Assembly: GCA_964418425.1 (NCBI GenBank)
Contig: CAYQLT010000001.1
Coordinates: 62,001 to 126,000, forward strand
Direction: 5' to 3'
Source of the DNA: CAYQLT01 sp964418425
GTDB taxonomy: Bacteria > Bacillota > Limnochordia > Limnochordales > Geochordaceae
DNA: 64,000 nucleotides
The translations under genes were made by a program, and so were the position numbers. Below, one piece after another: positions 35,590-43,709 of the stretch. Positions within the stretch are counted from its first letter, which is position 1. The number at the start of each line of letters is the position of its first letter. Under the pieces are notes generated by a model. That model saw only the letters and a program-made list of their open reading frames with translations. It searched no databases and was not told where the DNA came from.

Positions 35590-36697
35590 AGAAGGCGGGC
35601 CAAACGGCCCAACTCGGGCGGAAGCGGCGCGACCCGTCCGGGCCCGCAGGCGCCGCGGGCTGTGGATGGCGACCGCGCTGGCGGTGGCGGTGGGCCTGAT
35701 GGGCAGCGTGCTGGCGCTGGACCTGCGCTCGCAGTGGGCGGCCCGGATAGGCGAGCGGGTGCTGACAGCCCGGGCGGGGCCGGACGGCCGCATAGCCTTC
35801 CTGGTCTTCGGCGTTGACCAAAACACTCACGAACCCGGCCGCACGGACACCATCCTGGTGGTAGGCGTGGACGTCCCGGGGCGCCGGGTGGGGGTGCTGT
35901 TCATACCCCGCGACACGCGGGTGCGAGTGGGGGCGGGGCGGTTCGGAAAGATCAACTGGGTGTACCCGTCGGCCGGCTCGGCGGGGTTGGTACGGGTGGT
36001 CTCCCAGCTGGTCGGCGTACCGCTGGACGGGTACGTGCGGCTGGACTTTCAGGCCTTTTCCCGCCTCATCGACGCCATCGGGGGCGTCGAGGTGGTCATC
36101 GAGCGGCCGATGCGTTACGTGGACCGAGCCCAGCAGCTGTACATCGACCTCCCTCCCGGCCGCCACCGACTGTACGGGCAGGATGCTCTGGACTACGTGC
36201 GCTTCCGCGCCGACGGGCTGGGGGATGTCTCCTTTGACCGAGCCGAGGGTGTTTACCGGGGGCGCCTGGAACGCCAGCAGCGATTCATCGGTAACGTGCT
36301 GGCCGAGTTGCGCCGGCCCCAGGTCGTTCGAAACCTGCCGCGCCTTGCCCGAGAGCTCTATGCCCTGGTGGAGACGGACCTGCCGGCGGATCTGGCCGTG
36401 GCCGCGGCCCTGTGGCTGAGGAGCCGGCCGCCCGTGGAGCTGGTTACCGGGGTCTTACCGGGGACGCCCGGCACCGTGGGACCGGTCAGTTACTGGCTTC
36501 CTGACACCGCGGCCGTGCCGACCGCGGTGCGCCGGGTGTTGGGAGGGTTGCCGCCGTCGGCTCAGGCGGGCACCCCAGCCGATCCGGGTGTGGCCGAGGC
36601 CGGCTCACTCCAGGGGAAGGCAGGGGATCGGGCCCGAGCGCGAGGTGCGGGGGGGTGGTGGGGTGAAACGCGCGCCAAAGGAGGTGACGGAGGCTGA
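35579..36697 (+). CDS. LytR-CpsA-Psr family protein
   Basis: 372 residues. Short cytoplasmic N-terminus rich in Arg, one membrane helix (about residues 28-48), then the extracytoplasmic LCP domain with FGVDQN, a GRTDTILVVGVD block, FIPRDTRV and a DALDYVRFRADGLGD region. These hold the arginines and aspartates that bind polyprenyl pyrophosphate. LCP proteins attach anionic polymers to peptidoglycan. The last 60 residues are low-complexity Gly/Ala/Arg. The stop overlaps the rsfS start (CTGA), and the SD of rsfS lies inside this gene. Confidence 0.9.
   Translation: MTAREGGPNGPTRAEAARPVRARRRRGLWMATALAVAVGLMGSVLALDLRSQWAARIGERVLTARAGPDGRIAFLVFGVDQNTHEPGRTDTILVVGVDVPGRRVGVLFIPRDTRVRVGAGRFGKINWVYPSAGSAGLVRVVSQLVGVPLDGYVRLDFQAFSRLIDAIGGVEVVIERPMRYVDRAQQLYIDLPPGRHRLYGQDALDYVRFRADGLGDVSFDRAEGVYRGRLERQQRFIGNVLAELRRPQVVRNLPRLARELYALVETDLPADLAVAAALWLRSRPPVELVTGVLPGTPGTVGPVSYWLPDTAAVPTAVRRVLGGLPPSAQAGTPADPGVAEAGSLQGKAGDRARARGAGGWWGETRAKGGDGG
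36677..36687 (+). promoter_or_regulatory. Perfect Shine-Dalgarno that sets the rsfS start
   Basis: AAAGGAGGTGA matches the 16S rRNA anti-SD over its whole length. Its GGAGG core ends nine bases before CTG 36694. No ATG, GTG or TTG in the rsfS frame occurs nearby, because that frame has a stop at 36685-36687. The site therefore argues for initiation at CTG. Confidence 0.75.
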
Positions 36698-37041
36698 CCG
36701 GCCAGGAACTGGCCGCGCTGGCCGCCCGGGCCGCCGATCAGCACCAGGCGTCCGACGTCCTGGTGCTCGATCTGCGGGGTTTGAGTTCGCTGGCAGACTT
36801 CTTCGTCATCGGCAGCGGTGAGAGCACCCGGCAGGTTCAGGCCATAGCCGAACACGTGGAAGAGGAGCTGGGGCGGGCGGCTGCCCGAAAACCCCGCCGG
36901 GAGGGCGGTGACGGTGCCCGATGGGTCTTGCTGGATTACGGGGACGTGGTGGTACACATCTTTCACCACGCCGACCGGGAGTTTTACCGTCTGGAGGCCC
37001 TGTGGGATCAAGCGCCCCGCTGGCGCCCGCAAGCTCCTTGA
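36694..37041 (+). CDS. rsfS: Ribosomal silencing factor RsfS, probable CTG start
   Basis: About 115 residues from CTG 36694, normal for the family. RsfS binds L14 and keeps 50S and 30S subunits apart under starvation. DVLVLDLRGLSSLADFFVI, GSGESTRQVQAIAEHVEEEL and VLLDYGDVVVHIFHHADREF are the family's conserved stretches. The first ATG/GTG/TTG in frame is GTG 36763, which would remove the N-terminal helix LTGQELAALAARAADQ present in all members I recall. CTG 36694 lies at the right distance from a perfect Shine-Dalgarno and overlaps the LCP stop as CTGA. Confidence 0.9.
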   Translation: MTGQELAALAARAADQHQASDVLVLDLRGLSSLADFFVIGSGESTRQVQAIAEHVEEELGRAAARKPRREGGDGARWVLLDYGDVVVHIFHHADREFYRLEALWDQAPRWRPQAP

Positions 37042-37066
37042 CCACGGCGCGAGGCCACCTTATAAT
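37038..37066 (+). promoter_or_regulatory. Sigma-A promoter of tRNA-Ala
   Basis: TTGACC at 37038-37043, 17-bp spacer, TATAAT at 37061-37066. The -35 overlaps the rsfS stop codon. A start near 37073 would be 12 nt before the mature tRNA. This is among the best promoters in the window. Confidence 0.85.
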
Positions 37067-37084
37067 CGGGTCCGACCTGCGCAA

Positions 37085-37160
37085 GGGGCCGTAGCTCAGT
37101 TGGGAGAGCGCGTGAATGGCATTCACGAGGTCGGCGGTTCGAGTCCGCTCGGCTCCACCA
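37085..37160 (+). tRNA. tRNA-Ala (anticodon GGC)
   Basis: A 76-nt cloverleaf: acceptor ggggccg (37085-37091) pairs with cggctcc with one G-U; D arm gctcagttgggagagc; anticodon stem cgtga/tcacg around loop atggcat, giving anticodon GGC; T arm ggcgg-ttcgagt-ccgct; discriminator A and CCA encoded. It reads GCC/GCU alanine codons, useful in this GC-rich genome. It has its own promoter and is followed by a terminator. Confidence 0.95.
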
Positions 37161-37272
37161 GCGTTCGCAGGAGCCCGCAGGGGCATGGCCATGCGGGCGG
37201 CGGTTCGTAACAGGGCGCCGGGGTTCGGCTGCGACGAGCGGCAGTGAGGGCGCCGCGTTCGTGCGCTGCGGC

Positions 37273-37310
37273 GCGCCTTTCGTCTGCAGTCTGGACGAAA
37301 GGCGCTTTTT
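37273..37310 (+). terminator. Rho-independent terminator between tRNA-Ala and leuS
   Basis: A 12-bp perfect stem (37273-37284 with 37294-37305, loop of nine) is followed by five Ts. It isolates the tRNA transcript from leuS. No T-box motif is present nearby, so it is not a leucine-responsive attenuator. Confidence 0.88.
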
Positions 37311-37368
37311 GCTATCCCGGCCTTGAGGAGCGCTGCGGGAAGGACGCAGCTACGGGGGGCGGGCGTTC

Positions 37369-39894
37369 ATGCAGACGGCACCGGTGCGGGGGGGCGGCGC
37401 AGGGCGTTCGGGATACGACCCGCAGGAGGTGGAAAGCCGCTGGCAGGCCTACTGGAACCAGCGGCGGCTGTACGAGGTGGCCGAAGGCGGGACGCGTCCC
37501 AAGTTCTACGCCCTGGGGATGTTCCCGTACCCTTCGGGGCGGCTGCACATGGGCCATCTGCGCAACTACACCCTGGTGGACGTGGTGGCTCGCTATCACC
37601 GGATGCGAGGTTACCACGTGCTCAACCCCATGGGGTGGGATGCCTTCGGCCTTCCGGCCGAGAACGCGGCCATCCAGCATGGCCAGCACCCCGATGCGTG
37701 GACCCGCTCCAACATCGCCGTCATGCGAGAACAGCTGAAGCGGCTCGGGCTCAGCTACGACTGGCAGCGTGAGCTGGCCACCTGTGACCCCGAGTACTAC
37801 CGGTGGAACCAGTGGCTCTTCTTGCTCATGTATCGCCGGGGGCTCGCCTACCGGGCCGAGGCCCGGGTCAACTGGTGTCCCAGCTGCCAGACGGTGCTGG
37901 CCAACGAGCAGGTGGAGGGCGGCGAGTGCTGGCGCTGTGGCAGCAAGGTGGAGCACCGGCACCTCAAGCAGTGGTTCTTGCGCATCACCGCTTACGCCCA
38001 GCGGCTGCTGGACGACCTGGATCGGCTGGAGGGGTGGCCGGAGCGGGTCAAGGTGATGCAGCGCCACTGGATCGGCCGCAGCGAGGGCGCCGAGGTGCGG
38101 TTCCGGGTTGAGCCCACCGGCGACGAGCTGGTCATCTTCACCACCCGGCCGGACACCCTGTTCGGGGTCACCTTCATGGTGTTGTCACCCCTGCATCCGC
38201 TGGCCGAGAAGCTGACGGCGGGGACCCGCCAGGCCGAGGCAGTGCGCCGCATGGCCATCGAGATGACCACCCGGGAGCAGGAGCTGGCGACTTTGGAGAA
38301 GGCCGGGGTGCCCACGGGCGCGCGGGCGGTCAACCCCGTCAACGGCGAGGCGGTGCCCATCTGGGTGGGCAACTACGTGCTGATGGAGTACGGCACCGGG
38401 GCCATCATGGCCGTCCCGGCCCATGACCAGAGAGACTTCGAGTTCGCGCGCAAGTACGGGCTACCGGTGCGGGTGGTCATCGGGGCGGCGGGCGTGCCAG
38501 AAGATGGGGAAAGCCTTCGCGAAGCCTACGAAGGTCCCGGGGTGATGATCCACTCCGGCGAGTTCAGCGGCATGCCCAGCGAGGCCGGCAAGCAGGCGGT
38601 GATCCGAAAGCTGGAGGCGCAGGGCGCAGGGCGATCGGCCGTTCAGTACCGGCTGCGGGACTGGCTGATCTCCCGCCAGCGTTACTGGGGCACGCCCATC
38701 CCCATCGTGTATTGCGAGGCGTGCGGGGAGCAGCCGGTGCCCGAGGAGCAGCTGCCCGTCACCTTGCCGGCTCGGGTCGACTTCGCCCCCCGGGGCGCCG
38801 CTCCGCTGGCCACCGCGCAGGAGTTTGTGCGGGCTTCCTGTCCGAGGTGTGCACGGCCAGCTCGACGAGAGACGGACACCATGGATACGTTCGTGGACTC
38901 CTCGTGGTACTTCCTGCGCTTTTGCTCGCCTCAGGAGGCGCAGGCGCCCTTCCGCCGGGAGGCGGTCGACTTCTGGATGCCGGTGGATCAGTATATCGGC
39001 GGCATCGAGCATGCTGTGTTGCACCTGCTTTACTCCCGATTTTTCACCAAGGTGCTTTACGACGCCGGGCTGGTGGGCTTCCAGGAGCCGTTCACCCGAC
39101 TGTTCACCCAGGGGATGGTGACCCTGGGCGGGTACGCCATGAGCAAGTCCAGGGGTAACGTGGTGGACCCCGACCAGGTGGTGGGGCGTTATGGAGCCGA
39201 CACGGCACGGCTTTTCATCCTGTTCGCCGCCCCTCCCGAGCGGGACCTGGAGTGGAGCGAGGCGGGCGTGGAAGGCGCCCTGCGGTTTCTGCACCGCGTC
39301 GTGCGGCTGGTGGACGAGTTTGCGCCCTTGCTCTCTGCCAGCAGCCGGGCGCAGCCGCAGGATGGCCGGCCCCTCGGCGCCGCCGAGCGGGAACTTCGGC
39401 GAGCGATCCACCGGGCGCTGCGAAAGGTGACCCAGGACTGCGACCAGCGCTTCTCTTTCAACACCGCCATCGCGGCGTTGATGGAGGCGGTCAACGCCTT
39501 CTACCGTTACAAGGACCGTCCGGGGCAGTCGCCCGATCTGGCGGCGGTGCGGGAGGGACTGGACCTGTTGGTGCTCAGCCTGGCCCCCTTCGTGCCCCAC
39601 CTGGCCGAGGAGCTGTGGGAGAGGCTGGGGCATGCTCCCAGCGTACACGAGCAGCCGTGGCCGTCCTATGACCCGCAGGCCCTGGAGGTAGAGCAGGTAA
39701 CCCTGGTGGTTCAGGTGGACGGCCGGGTTCGGGATCGCATCACCCTGCCCGCCGACGCTTCGGAGGAAGAGGCCCGGGAGGCGGCTCTGGCCAGCGAGCG
39801 CGTGCGCCGGGAGACCGAACGGCGCGGGGTCGAGCGGGTGGTCGTGGTGCCCGGGAGCCTGGTCAACGTGGTGACGGCCGGCCGCCGCTCGTAG
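37369..39894 (+). CDS. leuS: Leucyl-tRNA synthetase
   Basis: 841 residues, class I synthetase charging tRNA-Leu. HMGH is at residues 60-63 in YPSGRLHMGHLRNYTL, the KMSKS equivalent is AMSKS from residue 590, and a CPSC...CWRC zinc site and the editing domain (FTTRPDTLFGVTFM) lie between. The C-terminal anticodon domain is full length. ATG 37369 follows a G-rich site. A terminator, not a T-box, precedes the gene; its own promoter was not identified. Confidence 0.97.
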   Translation: MQTAPVRGGGAGRSGYDPQEVESRWQAYWNQRRLYEVAEGGTRPKFYALGMFPYPSGRLHMGHLRNYTLVDVVARYHRMRGYHVLNPMGWDAFGLPAENAAIQHGQHPDAWTRSNIAVMREQLKRLGLSYDWQRELATCDPEYYRWNQWLFLLMYRRGLAYRAEARVNWCPSCQTVLANEQVEGGECWRCGSKVEHRHLKQWFLRITAYAQRLLDDLDRLEGWPERVKVMQRHWIGRSEGAEVRFRVEPTGDELVIFTTRPDTLFGVTFMVLSPLHPLAEKLTAGTRQAEAVRRMAIEMTTREQELATLEKAGVPTGARAVNPVNGEAVPIWVGNYVLMEYGTGAIMAVPAHDQRDFEFARKYGLPVRVVIGAAGVPEDGESLREAYEGPGVMIHSGEFSGMPSEAGKQAVIRKLEAQGAGRSAVQYRLRDWLISRQRYWGTPIPIVYCEACGEQPVPEEQLPVTLPARVDFAPRGAAPLATAQEFVRASCPRCARPARRETDTMDTFVDSSWYFLRFCSPQEAQAPFRREAVDFWMPVDQYIGGIEHAVLHLLYSRFFTKVLYDAGLVGFQEPFTRLFTQGMVTLGGYAMSKSRGNVVDPDQVVGRYGADTARLFILFAAPPERDLEWSEAGVEGALRFLHRVVRLVDEFAPLLSASSRAQPQDGRPLGAAERELRRAIHRALRKVTQDCDQRFSFNTAIAALMEAVNAFYRYKDRPGQSPDLAAVREGLDLLVLSLAPFVPHLAEELWERLGHAPSVHEQPWPSYDPQALEVEQVTLVVQVDGRVRDRITLPADASEEEAREAALASERVRRETERRGVERVVVVPGSLVNVVTAGRRS

Positions 39895-39975
39895 GCGCCT
39901 CAGCCCGGAGGGCCCGGGCCGGCCGCCGGGAGGCCTTGCCAAAACGAGGCTGGTAGGGGAAGGGTAGCGGCCGGT

Positions 39976-40371
39976 TCAGCCTGGCAGGGGGCTCACCCAG
40001 AGGGTCCGCCGGCGAGGCCCGTCGAACTCGGCCAGGAAGATGCCCTGCCAGCGACCCAGGCGCAGGCTTCCCCCTGCGACGGGAACCCACACGCTGCTTC
40101 CCAGAAGCGATGCGCGCACGTGGGCGGCGGCATTGCCCTCCGCATGCTCGTACGATCCCTGCCAGGGGACCAGGCGCTCCAGGACGGCCGCGATGTCCCG
40201 GGCCACGGCGGGGTCGGCGCTTTCGTTGATGGTGACTCCCGCCGTGGTGTGAGGGCAGAAGACCACCACCGCGCCCTGCTCCAGCTGCAGGCGGGCTACC
40301 GCCTGCTGAACCTGGGCAGTCACATCCACCATGTCGGTCCTGCGGGTCGTCGATACCTGCAGCTCGATCAC
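39976..40371 (-). CDS. YjbQ/UPF0047 family protein
   Basis: 131 residues, the usual length. VVFCPHTTAGVTINES, the GNAAAHVRASLLGSS stretch and GRWQGIFLAEFDGPRRR are the conserved parts, including the histidines of the trimeric fold. Some members show weak thiamine phosphate synthase activity; the cellular role is unknown. GTG 40371 follows AAGGAGG, and the family starts here; a longer open frame to 40479 is not conserved. Convergent with leuS. Confidence 0.9.
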   Translation of the reverse strand: MIELQVSTTRRTDMVDVTAQVQQAVARLQLEQGAVVVFCPHTTAGVTINESADPAVARDIAAVLERLVPWQGSYEHAEGNAAAHVRASLLGSSVWVPVAGGSLRLGRWQGIFLAEFDGPRRRTLWVSPLPG

Positions 40372-40626
40372 GGCACATCCGCCTCCTTCAGGCAGGCCGG
40401 CGCCGGCTCCGCAGGCGGCCCCGGGATCCGGTTCGGGAGCGCTGCGGCCCGCGAACGGTCTGTTTCCGTGGCGTCGCACGCAGTTCCTCCCCGCCAGCCG
40501 CGAGGTAGGCCGTCATGGGATACTCTGCAAGCAATGGCATTTCGAGGAAGGAATGGCCGCTGGAGTTTAGTAATACTCGACACACCCGCGGATGGGCGGG
40601 GACGGTGTGGGAAAGGGGAGCCTTTC

Positions 40627-41354
40627 ATGGTGGCGAGACGGGTGCGGTGGGCTGCAAGCGGCTGGTTGAGCGTACGTTGGCTTAGGTTGCGCAGGTTCGG
40701 CCGGTTCTGGGCACGGCGGGCCCTGGGGGCTGGGATGGCAGTGGGCCTCTTCGGTTTGGGGGTATGGCTCGGGCAGGAGTTTAGTTCCGTTGACGTCAGG
40801 CTCATTAGCGAGTCGTCCCTTCCCGCCTGGTTGCCCCCGGTGGGCCCGGCCGTGGCCGAAGCGGGCGCGGCCCGGCCGGACGCGTCGGGGGNNNNNNNNN
40901 NNNNNNNNNNNNNNNNNNNNNNNNNNNNNNNNNNNNNNNNNNNNNNNNNNNNNNNNNNNNNNNNNNNNNNNNNNNNNNNNNNNNNNNNNNNCCGGTGGGC
41001 CCGGCCGTGGCCGAAGCGGGCGCGGCCCGGCCGGACGCGTCGGGGGTGAAGGGGCCCGGCCCGGGGGACGTGTCGGGGCGGGACGAGGCGGCAGGTCCAG
41101 GCCCCGAACGGGATGGGTCCCCTTGCGCAGCTGCGACAGAGCAGGCCATGGCCAGGCCCGTCAACGTCAACCTGGCCTCTGCCGAGCAGCTCCAATCACT
41201 CCCCGGGATCGGCCCCGTGCTGGCCCGGCGCATCGTGGAGTGGCGGGAGCGGGTGGGGCCCTTTGAACGGGTGGACGACCTGGTGGAGGTGCCCGGCGTG
41301 GGGCCCCGGATTCTGGAGCGGCTGAGGGGGCGGGTGGTGGCCGGGACGCCATAG
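40627..41354 (+). CDS. comEA: Competence protein ComEA (frame split by assembly gap)
   Basis: The N-terminal part (40627-40891) has a basic start and one membrane helix (about residues 33-56). After the gap, the frame from 40992 carries a Pro/Gly-rich linker and the C-terminal DNA-binding region VNVNLASAEQLQSLPGIGPV with a second helix-hairpin-helix LVEVPGVGPRILERLRG. ComEA is the membrane-anchored receptor for transforming DNA. Removing the 100 Ns and one copy of the flanking 55 bases joins both parts in one frame of about 190 residues, the normal length. The stop is 12 nt before comEC. As deposited the frame shifts across the gap. Confidence 0.9.
40837..40891. repeat. 55-bp duplicated gap edge, left copy (gap 1)
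   Basis: These 55 bases are identical to 40992-41046 on the other side of the 100-N run. The copy starts exactly 55 bases before the first N. The same length recurs at all four gaps, which indicates contig ends overlapping by one k-mer rather than a biological repeat. Confidence 0.95.
40892..40991. other. Assembly gap 1 (100 N), inside comEA
   Basis: Exactly 100 Ns, flanked by the same 55 bases. Collapsing Ns plus one copy restores comEA. Confidence 0.97.
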
Positions 41355-41366
41355 GAGGGCCTCCGG

Positions 41367-43709
41367 ATGGGGACGGCGCTGGCCTGGGGTGTGGCGCTGG
41401 GGGCTGCGGCCGCGGGGTTTATGCAGGCGACGGCCGCCGACGCCGGCTTCCTGATGCTACTGGCCGTCGGTCTCGCCGTCGGGTTGCGCGCAAGCCTCCC
41501 GGTGGGGCGCCGGCTGGCCGGGCTTGCGAGAGGCGAGGGTTGGGCCCCCCTGGAACCGCTCATGCCAGGCTGGCCGCCGCCTGTCAGCTCGCAATGTCCG
41601 GCGAACGGGGCGCGACGCCCGGCCTTTGCCCGTCGGCTCGCCATGGGGGGATTGGGGGTGCTCGTGGGGGCGTCTGCAGCGGCAGCCCGCCTCGAAGCCC
41701 TGGAGCGGGCCCTCGGGCCGCTTGCGACGCCCAGGCTGGCGTGGGTGGAAGGGGTCGCGCAGGGGCCCTGGCAGTTCGGTCGCTACGACGCTGCACTTCA
41801 CATGGGTCAGGCCCGCCTGACGGGCCCATCGTGCGCCCGGTCCGCCCGACGACCGGGCGACTTTCCCGGTGAGGCGATTGCGGGCAAGGTGGAGGTGCGT
41901 GCCTCCCGGGAGGTGGCCAGGCAGCACCCGCTGCAAGGGGGAGAACGGGTCTGCGTTCGGGGGGTCATCGCACGGCCGCCCGAGGGCGATCCCTGGCCGG
42001 CTTTCTCGCCGCGCCGGTACGGGCTGGCCCGCGGCGTGGTCGCCTCGCTGACGGTACGGCTCGGTTCCCGCATGGAGGTGGTGGCCTCCAGCCCCCGTCC
42101 CGGAGTGCGAGCCGCTACGGCCCTTTGGGCCCGAAGGCTGGTCGCCGCGGTGCGCCGGTATTCGGGGCGCATGGCCGGAAACTGGTTTGACGCCGTGGCC
42201 TTCGGCCATCGCCAGGCCCTTTCCGAAGAGGAGGCCGAGAGCCTGAGGGACAGCGGCCTTGCCCACCTCACCTCCGTCTCGGGGCTCCACGTGGGGCTTG
42301 CCAGCGCTCCGCTGATGACGCTGGCCGCAATGGCACGCCGCAGGCGCGCCGTACGGGCCGCTCTGGCCGGGGCGGCCTGCGGGCTTGGCTGGCTTTACGC
42401 CGCCGCCTCGGGAATGCAGGCTCCGGCGGTTCGCGCGCTTTTCGTGCAGGGGATGGGACTCGCTCTCTCCCTGGCCGGGAGGCGGCCCGATCTACTGCGC
42501 TCGCTGGGGTGGGCGGCCGCGGCGCAGCTTGTGGCCAACCCCCACCTCGCCCTGGACGGTGGATTTCAGCTTTCATATGCGGCCACCTGTGGGATCGCCC
42601 TGGCATTGCGCGGGGCAGCCCGCAAAAAAGGGCCGCCGCCTGAAAGCCCGGACCCGCAGGGCCAGCGCCCCGGCCGCGGGGTGCGGGCTGCCCAACGCCT
42701 CGGGCGGACGGCGGCCGTATCCGTGGGCGCGTGGCTTTTCTCTGCCCCCCTGCTCGTGCGCTACCTGGGGGGTTCCAGCCCCTGGGGGGTGATGCTGAGC
42801 CCGCCGGCCTCGGCGCTGGCTCTCATCCTCATCTGGTCCGGGTTGGGCGCAGGGCTTCTTCCGGAACCGCTTGCCCGGGTCTGCGCTCTGCCCGTGCAGG
42901 CAGCCGCCTGGGGATTGCGGGTGCTGGCAGCCTGGGGGGCGGAGCTGGCCGGGCGCTGGCCGCTGGATGGGCTGGGCGCCAGGGGCTGGGCGCTGGTGGC
43001 GGGCGTGGCCGCCGGCCGGTGGATCGGTTCGAGGTTCGGGGCCGGGGCCATCGGGGCGGCGGCCGCGACGGCTCTGGTGGTTTTGTGGCCGGGCTCCGGC
43101 CCGGCGGTTGTCACAGGCGTGGCGCTGGGCGGGGGAGGGTGGATGATCGGGGTGGCGCCTCCCACCGGGCCAAGCCTGGTGGTGTTGCGGTCGCCGGAGG
43201 GGGCCCTGGACGCCGGCGAGGCGCTGCGTACGAGCCGGGCACGGGGTAGCCTGCGCGGGCCGGGATTGCTGGTGGTGCGGGCAGACCGTTCGGAGAAGAC
43301 CGACGATGGGTCCGTGCCGGTGGGTCTTCGGGGGCAACGTTGGGCCGTCCTGCGCTGGGACCCGGTGGGCGGCGGCCTGACCTCCTACACGCGCGACCAC
43401 ACCGGCCAGGTCGCCATGGAGCAGCCCGTGGCCGGGGCGTGGATGCAGGCGATGCGTATCACCCCCACCGGCAGGGCCGAGGCCCCCGGCGTTGTCGCCG
43501 ACGGGCTGCAGGTGGAGATCGGGACAAGGGATGGGCACCTGGGCCTGCGTATCGACCCGAAGGGGTGTGTTTACCTCGACGGGGACCAAGGCCCGTATTG
43601 CCCCTCGGGCCGAGGTTTTCGGATTACGGGCGGGCCATGGGGGTGGGACGGTGGAAGGGGAGCCCGAAAGGGAGTATCCGGCGACCCTGGTGGTATGGTC
43701 TCCGGTTAG
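41367..43709 (+). CDS. comEC: Competence protein ComEC/Rec2, C-terminal metallo-beta-lactamase motif not seen
   Basis: 780 residues. The N-terminal region has two or three helices and an OB-like domain; the channel domain is unmistakable, with GLAHLTSVSGLHVGL, SGMQAPAVRALFVQG and ALDGGFQLSYAATCGIALAL. ComEC forms the pore that brings single-stranded DNA into the cell. Most long ComEC proteins end in a metallo-beta-lactamase domain with HxHxDH, proposed to degrade one strand. Here the last 190 residues are soluble but contain no such motif. ATG 41367 follows AGGAGGG. It overlaps holA by about 59 nt. Confidence 0.9.
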   Translation: MGTALAWGVALGAAAAGFMQATAADAGFLMLLAVGLAVGLRASLPVGRRLAGLARGEGWAPLEPLMPGWPPPVSSQCPANGARRPAFARRLAMGGLGVLVGASAAAARLEALERALGPLATPRLAWVEGVAQGPWQFGRYDAALHMGQARLTGPSCARSARRPGDFPGEAIAGKVEVRASREVARQHPLQGGERVCVRGVIARPPEGDPWPAFSPRRYGLARGVVASLTVRLGSRMEVVASSPRPGVRAATALWARRLVAAVRRYSGRMAGNWFDAVAFGHRQALSEEEAESLRDSGLAHLTSVSGLHVGLASAPLMTLAAMARRRRAVRAALAGAACGLGWLYAAASGMQAPAVRALFVQGMGLALSLAGRRPDLLRSLGWAAAAQLVANPHLALDGGFQLSYAATCGIALALRGAARKKGPPPESPDPQGQRPGRGVRAAQRLGRTAAVSVGAWLFSAPLLVRYLGGSSPWGVMLSPPASALALILIWSGLGAGLLPEPLARVCALPVQAAAWGLRVLAAWGAELAGRWPLDGLGARGWALVAGVAAGRWIGSRFGAGAIGAAAATALVVLWPGSGPAVVTGVALGGGGWMIGVAPPTGPSLVVLRSPEGALDAGEALRTSRARGSLRGPGLLVVRADRSEKTDDGSVPVGLRGQRWAVLRWDPVGGGLTSYTRDHTGQVAMEQPVAGAWMQAMRITPTGRAEAPGVVADGLQVEIGTRDGHLGLRIDPKGCVYLDGDQGPYCPSGRGFRITGGPWGWDGGRGARKGVSGDPGGMVSG

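Noticed and set aside
37161..37368. T-box leader of leuS
   Set aside because: There is a terminator hairpin but no GGTGG-ACCGCGG-like core; it fits simply as the tRNA terminator.
40837..41046. Direct repeats flanking gaps as attachment sites or recombination scars
   Set aside because: The same exact length of 55 at four unrelated places, always touching a 100-N run, and restoration of three reading frames point to assembly, not biology.
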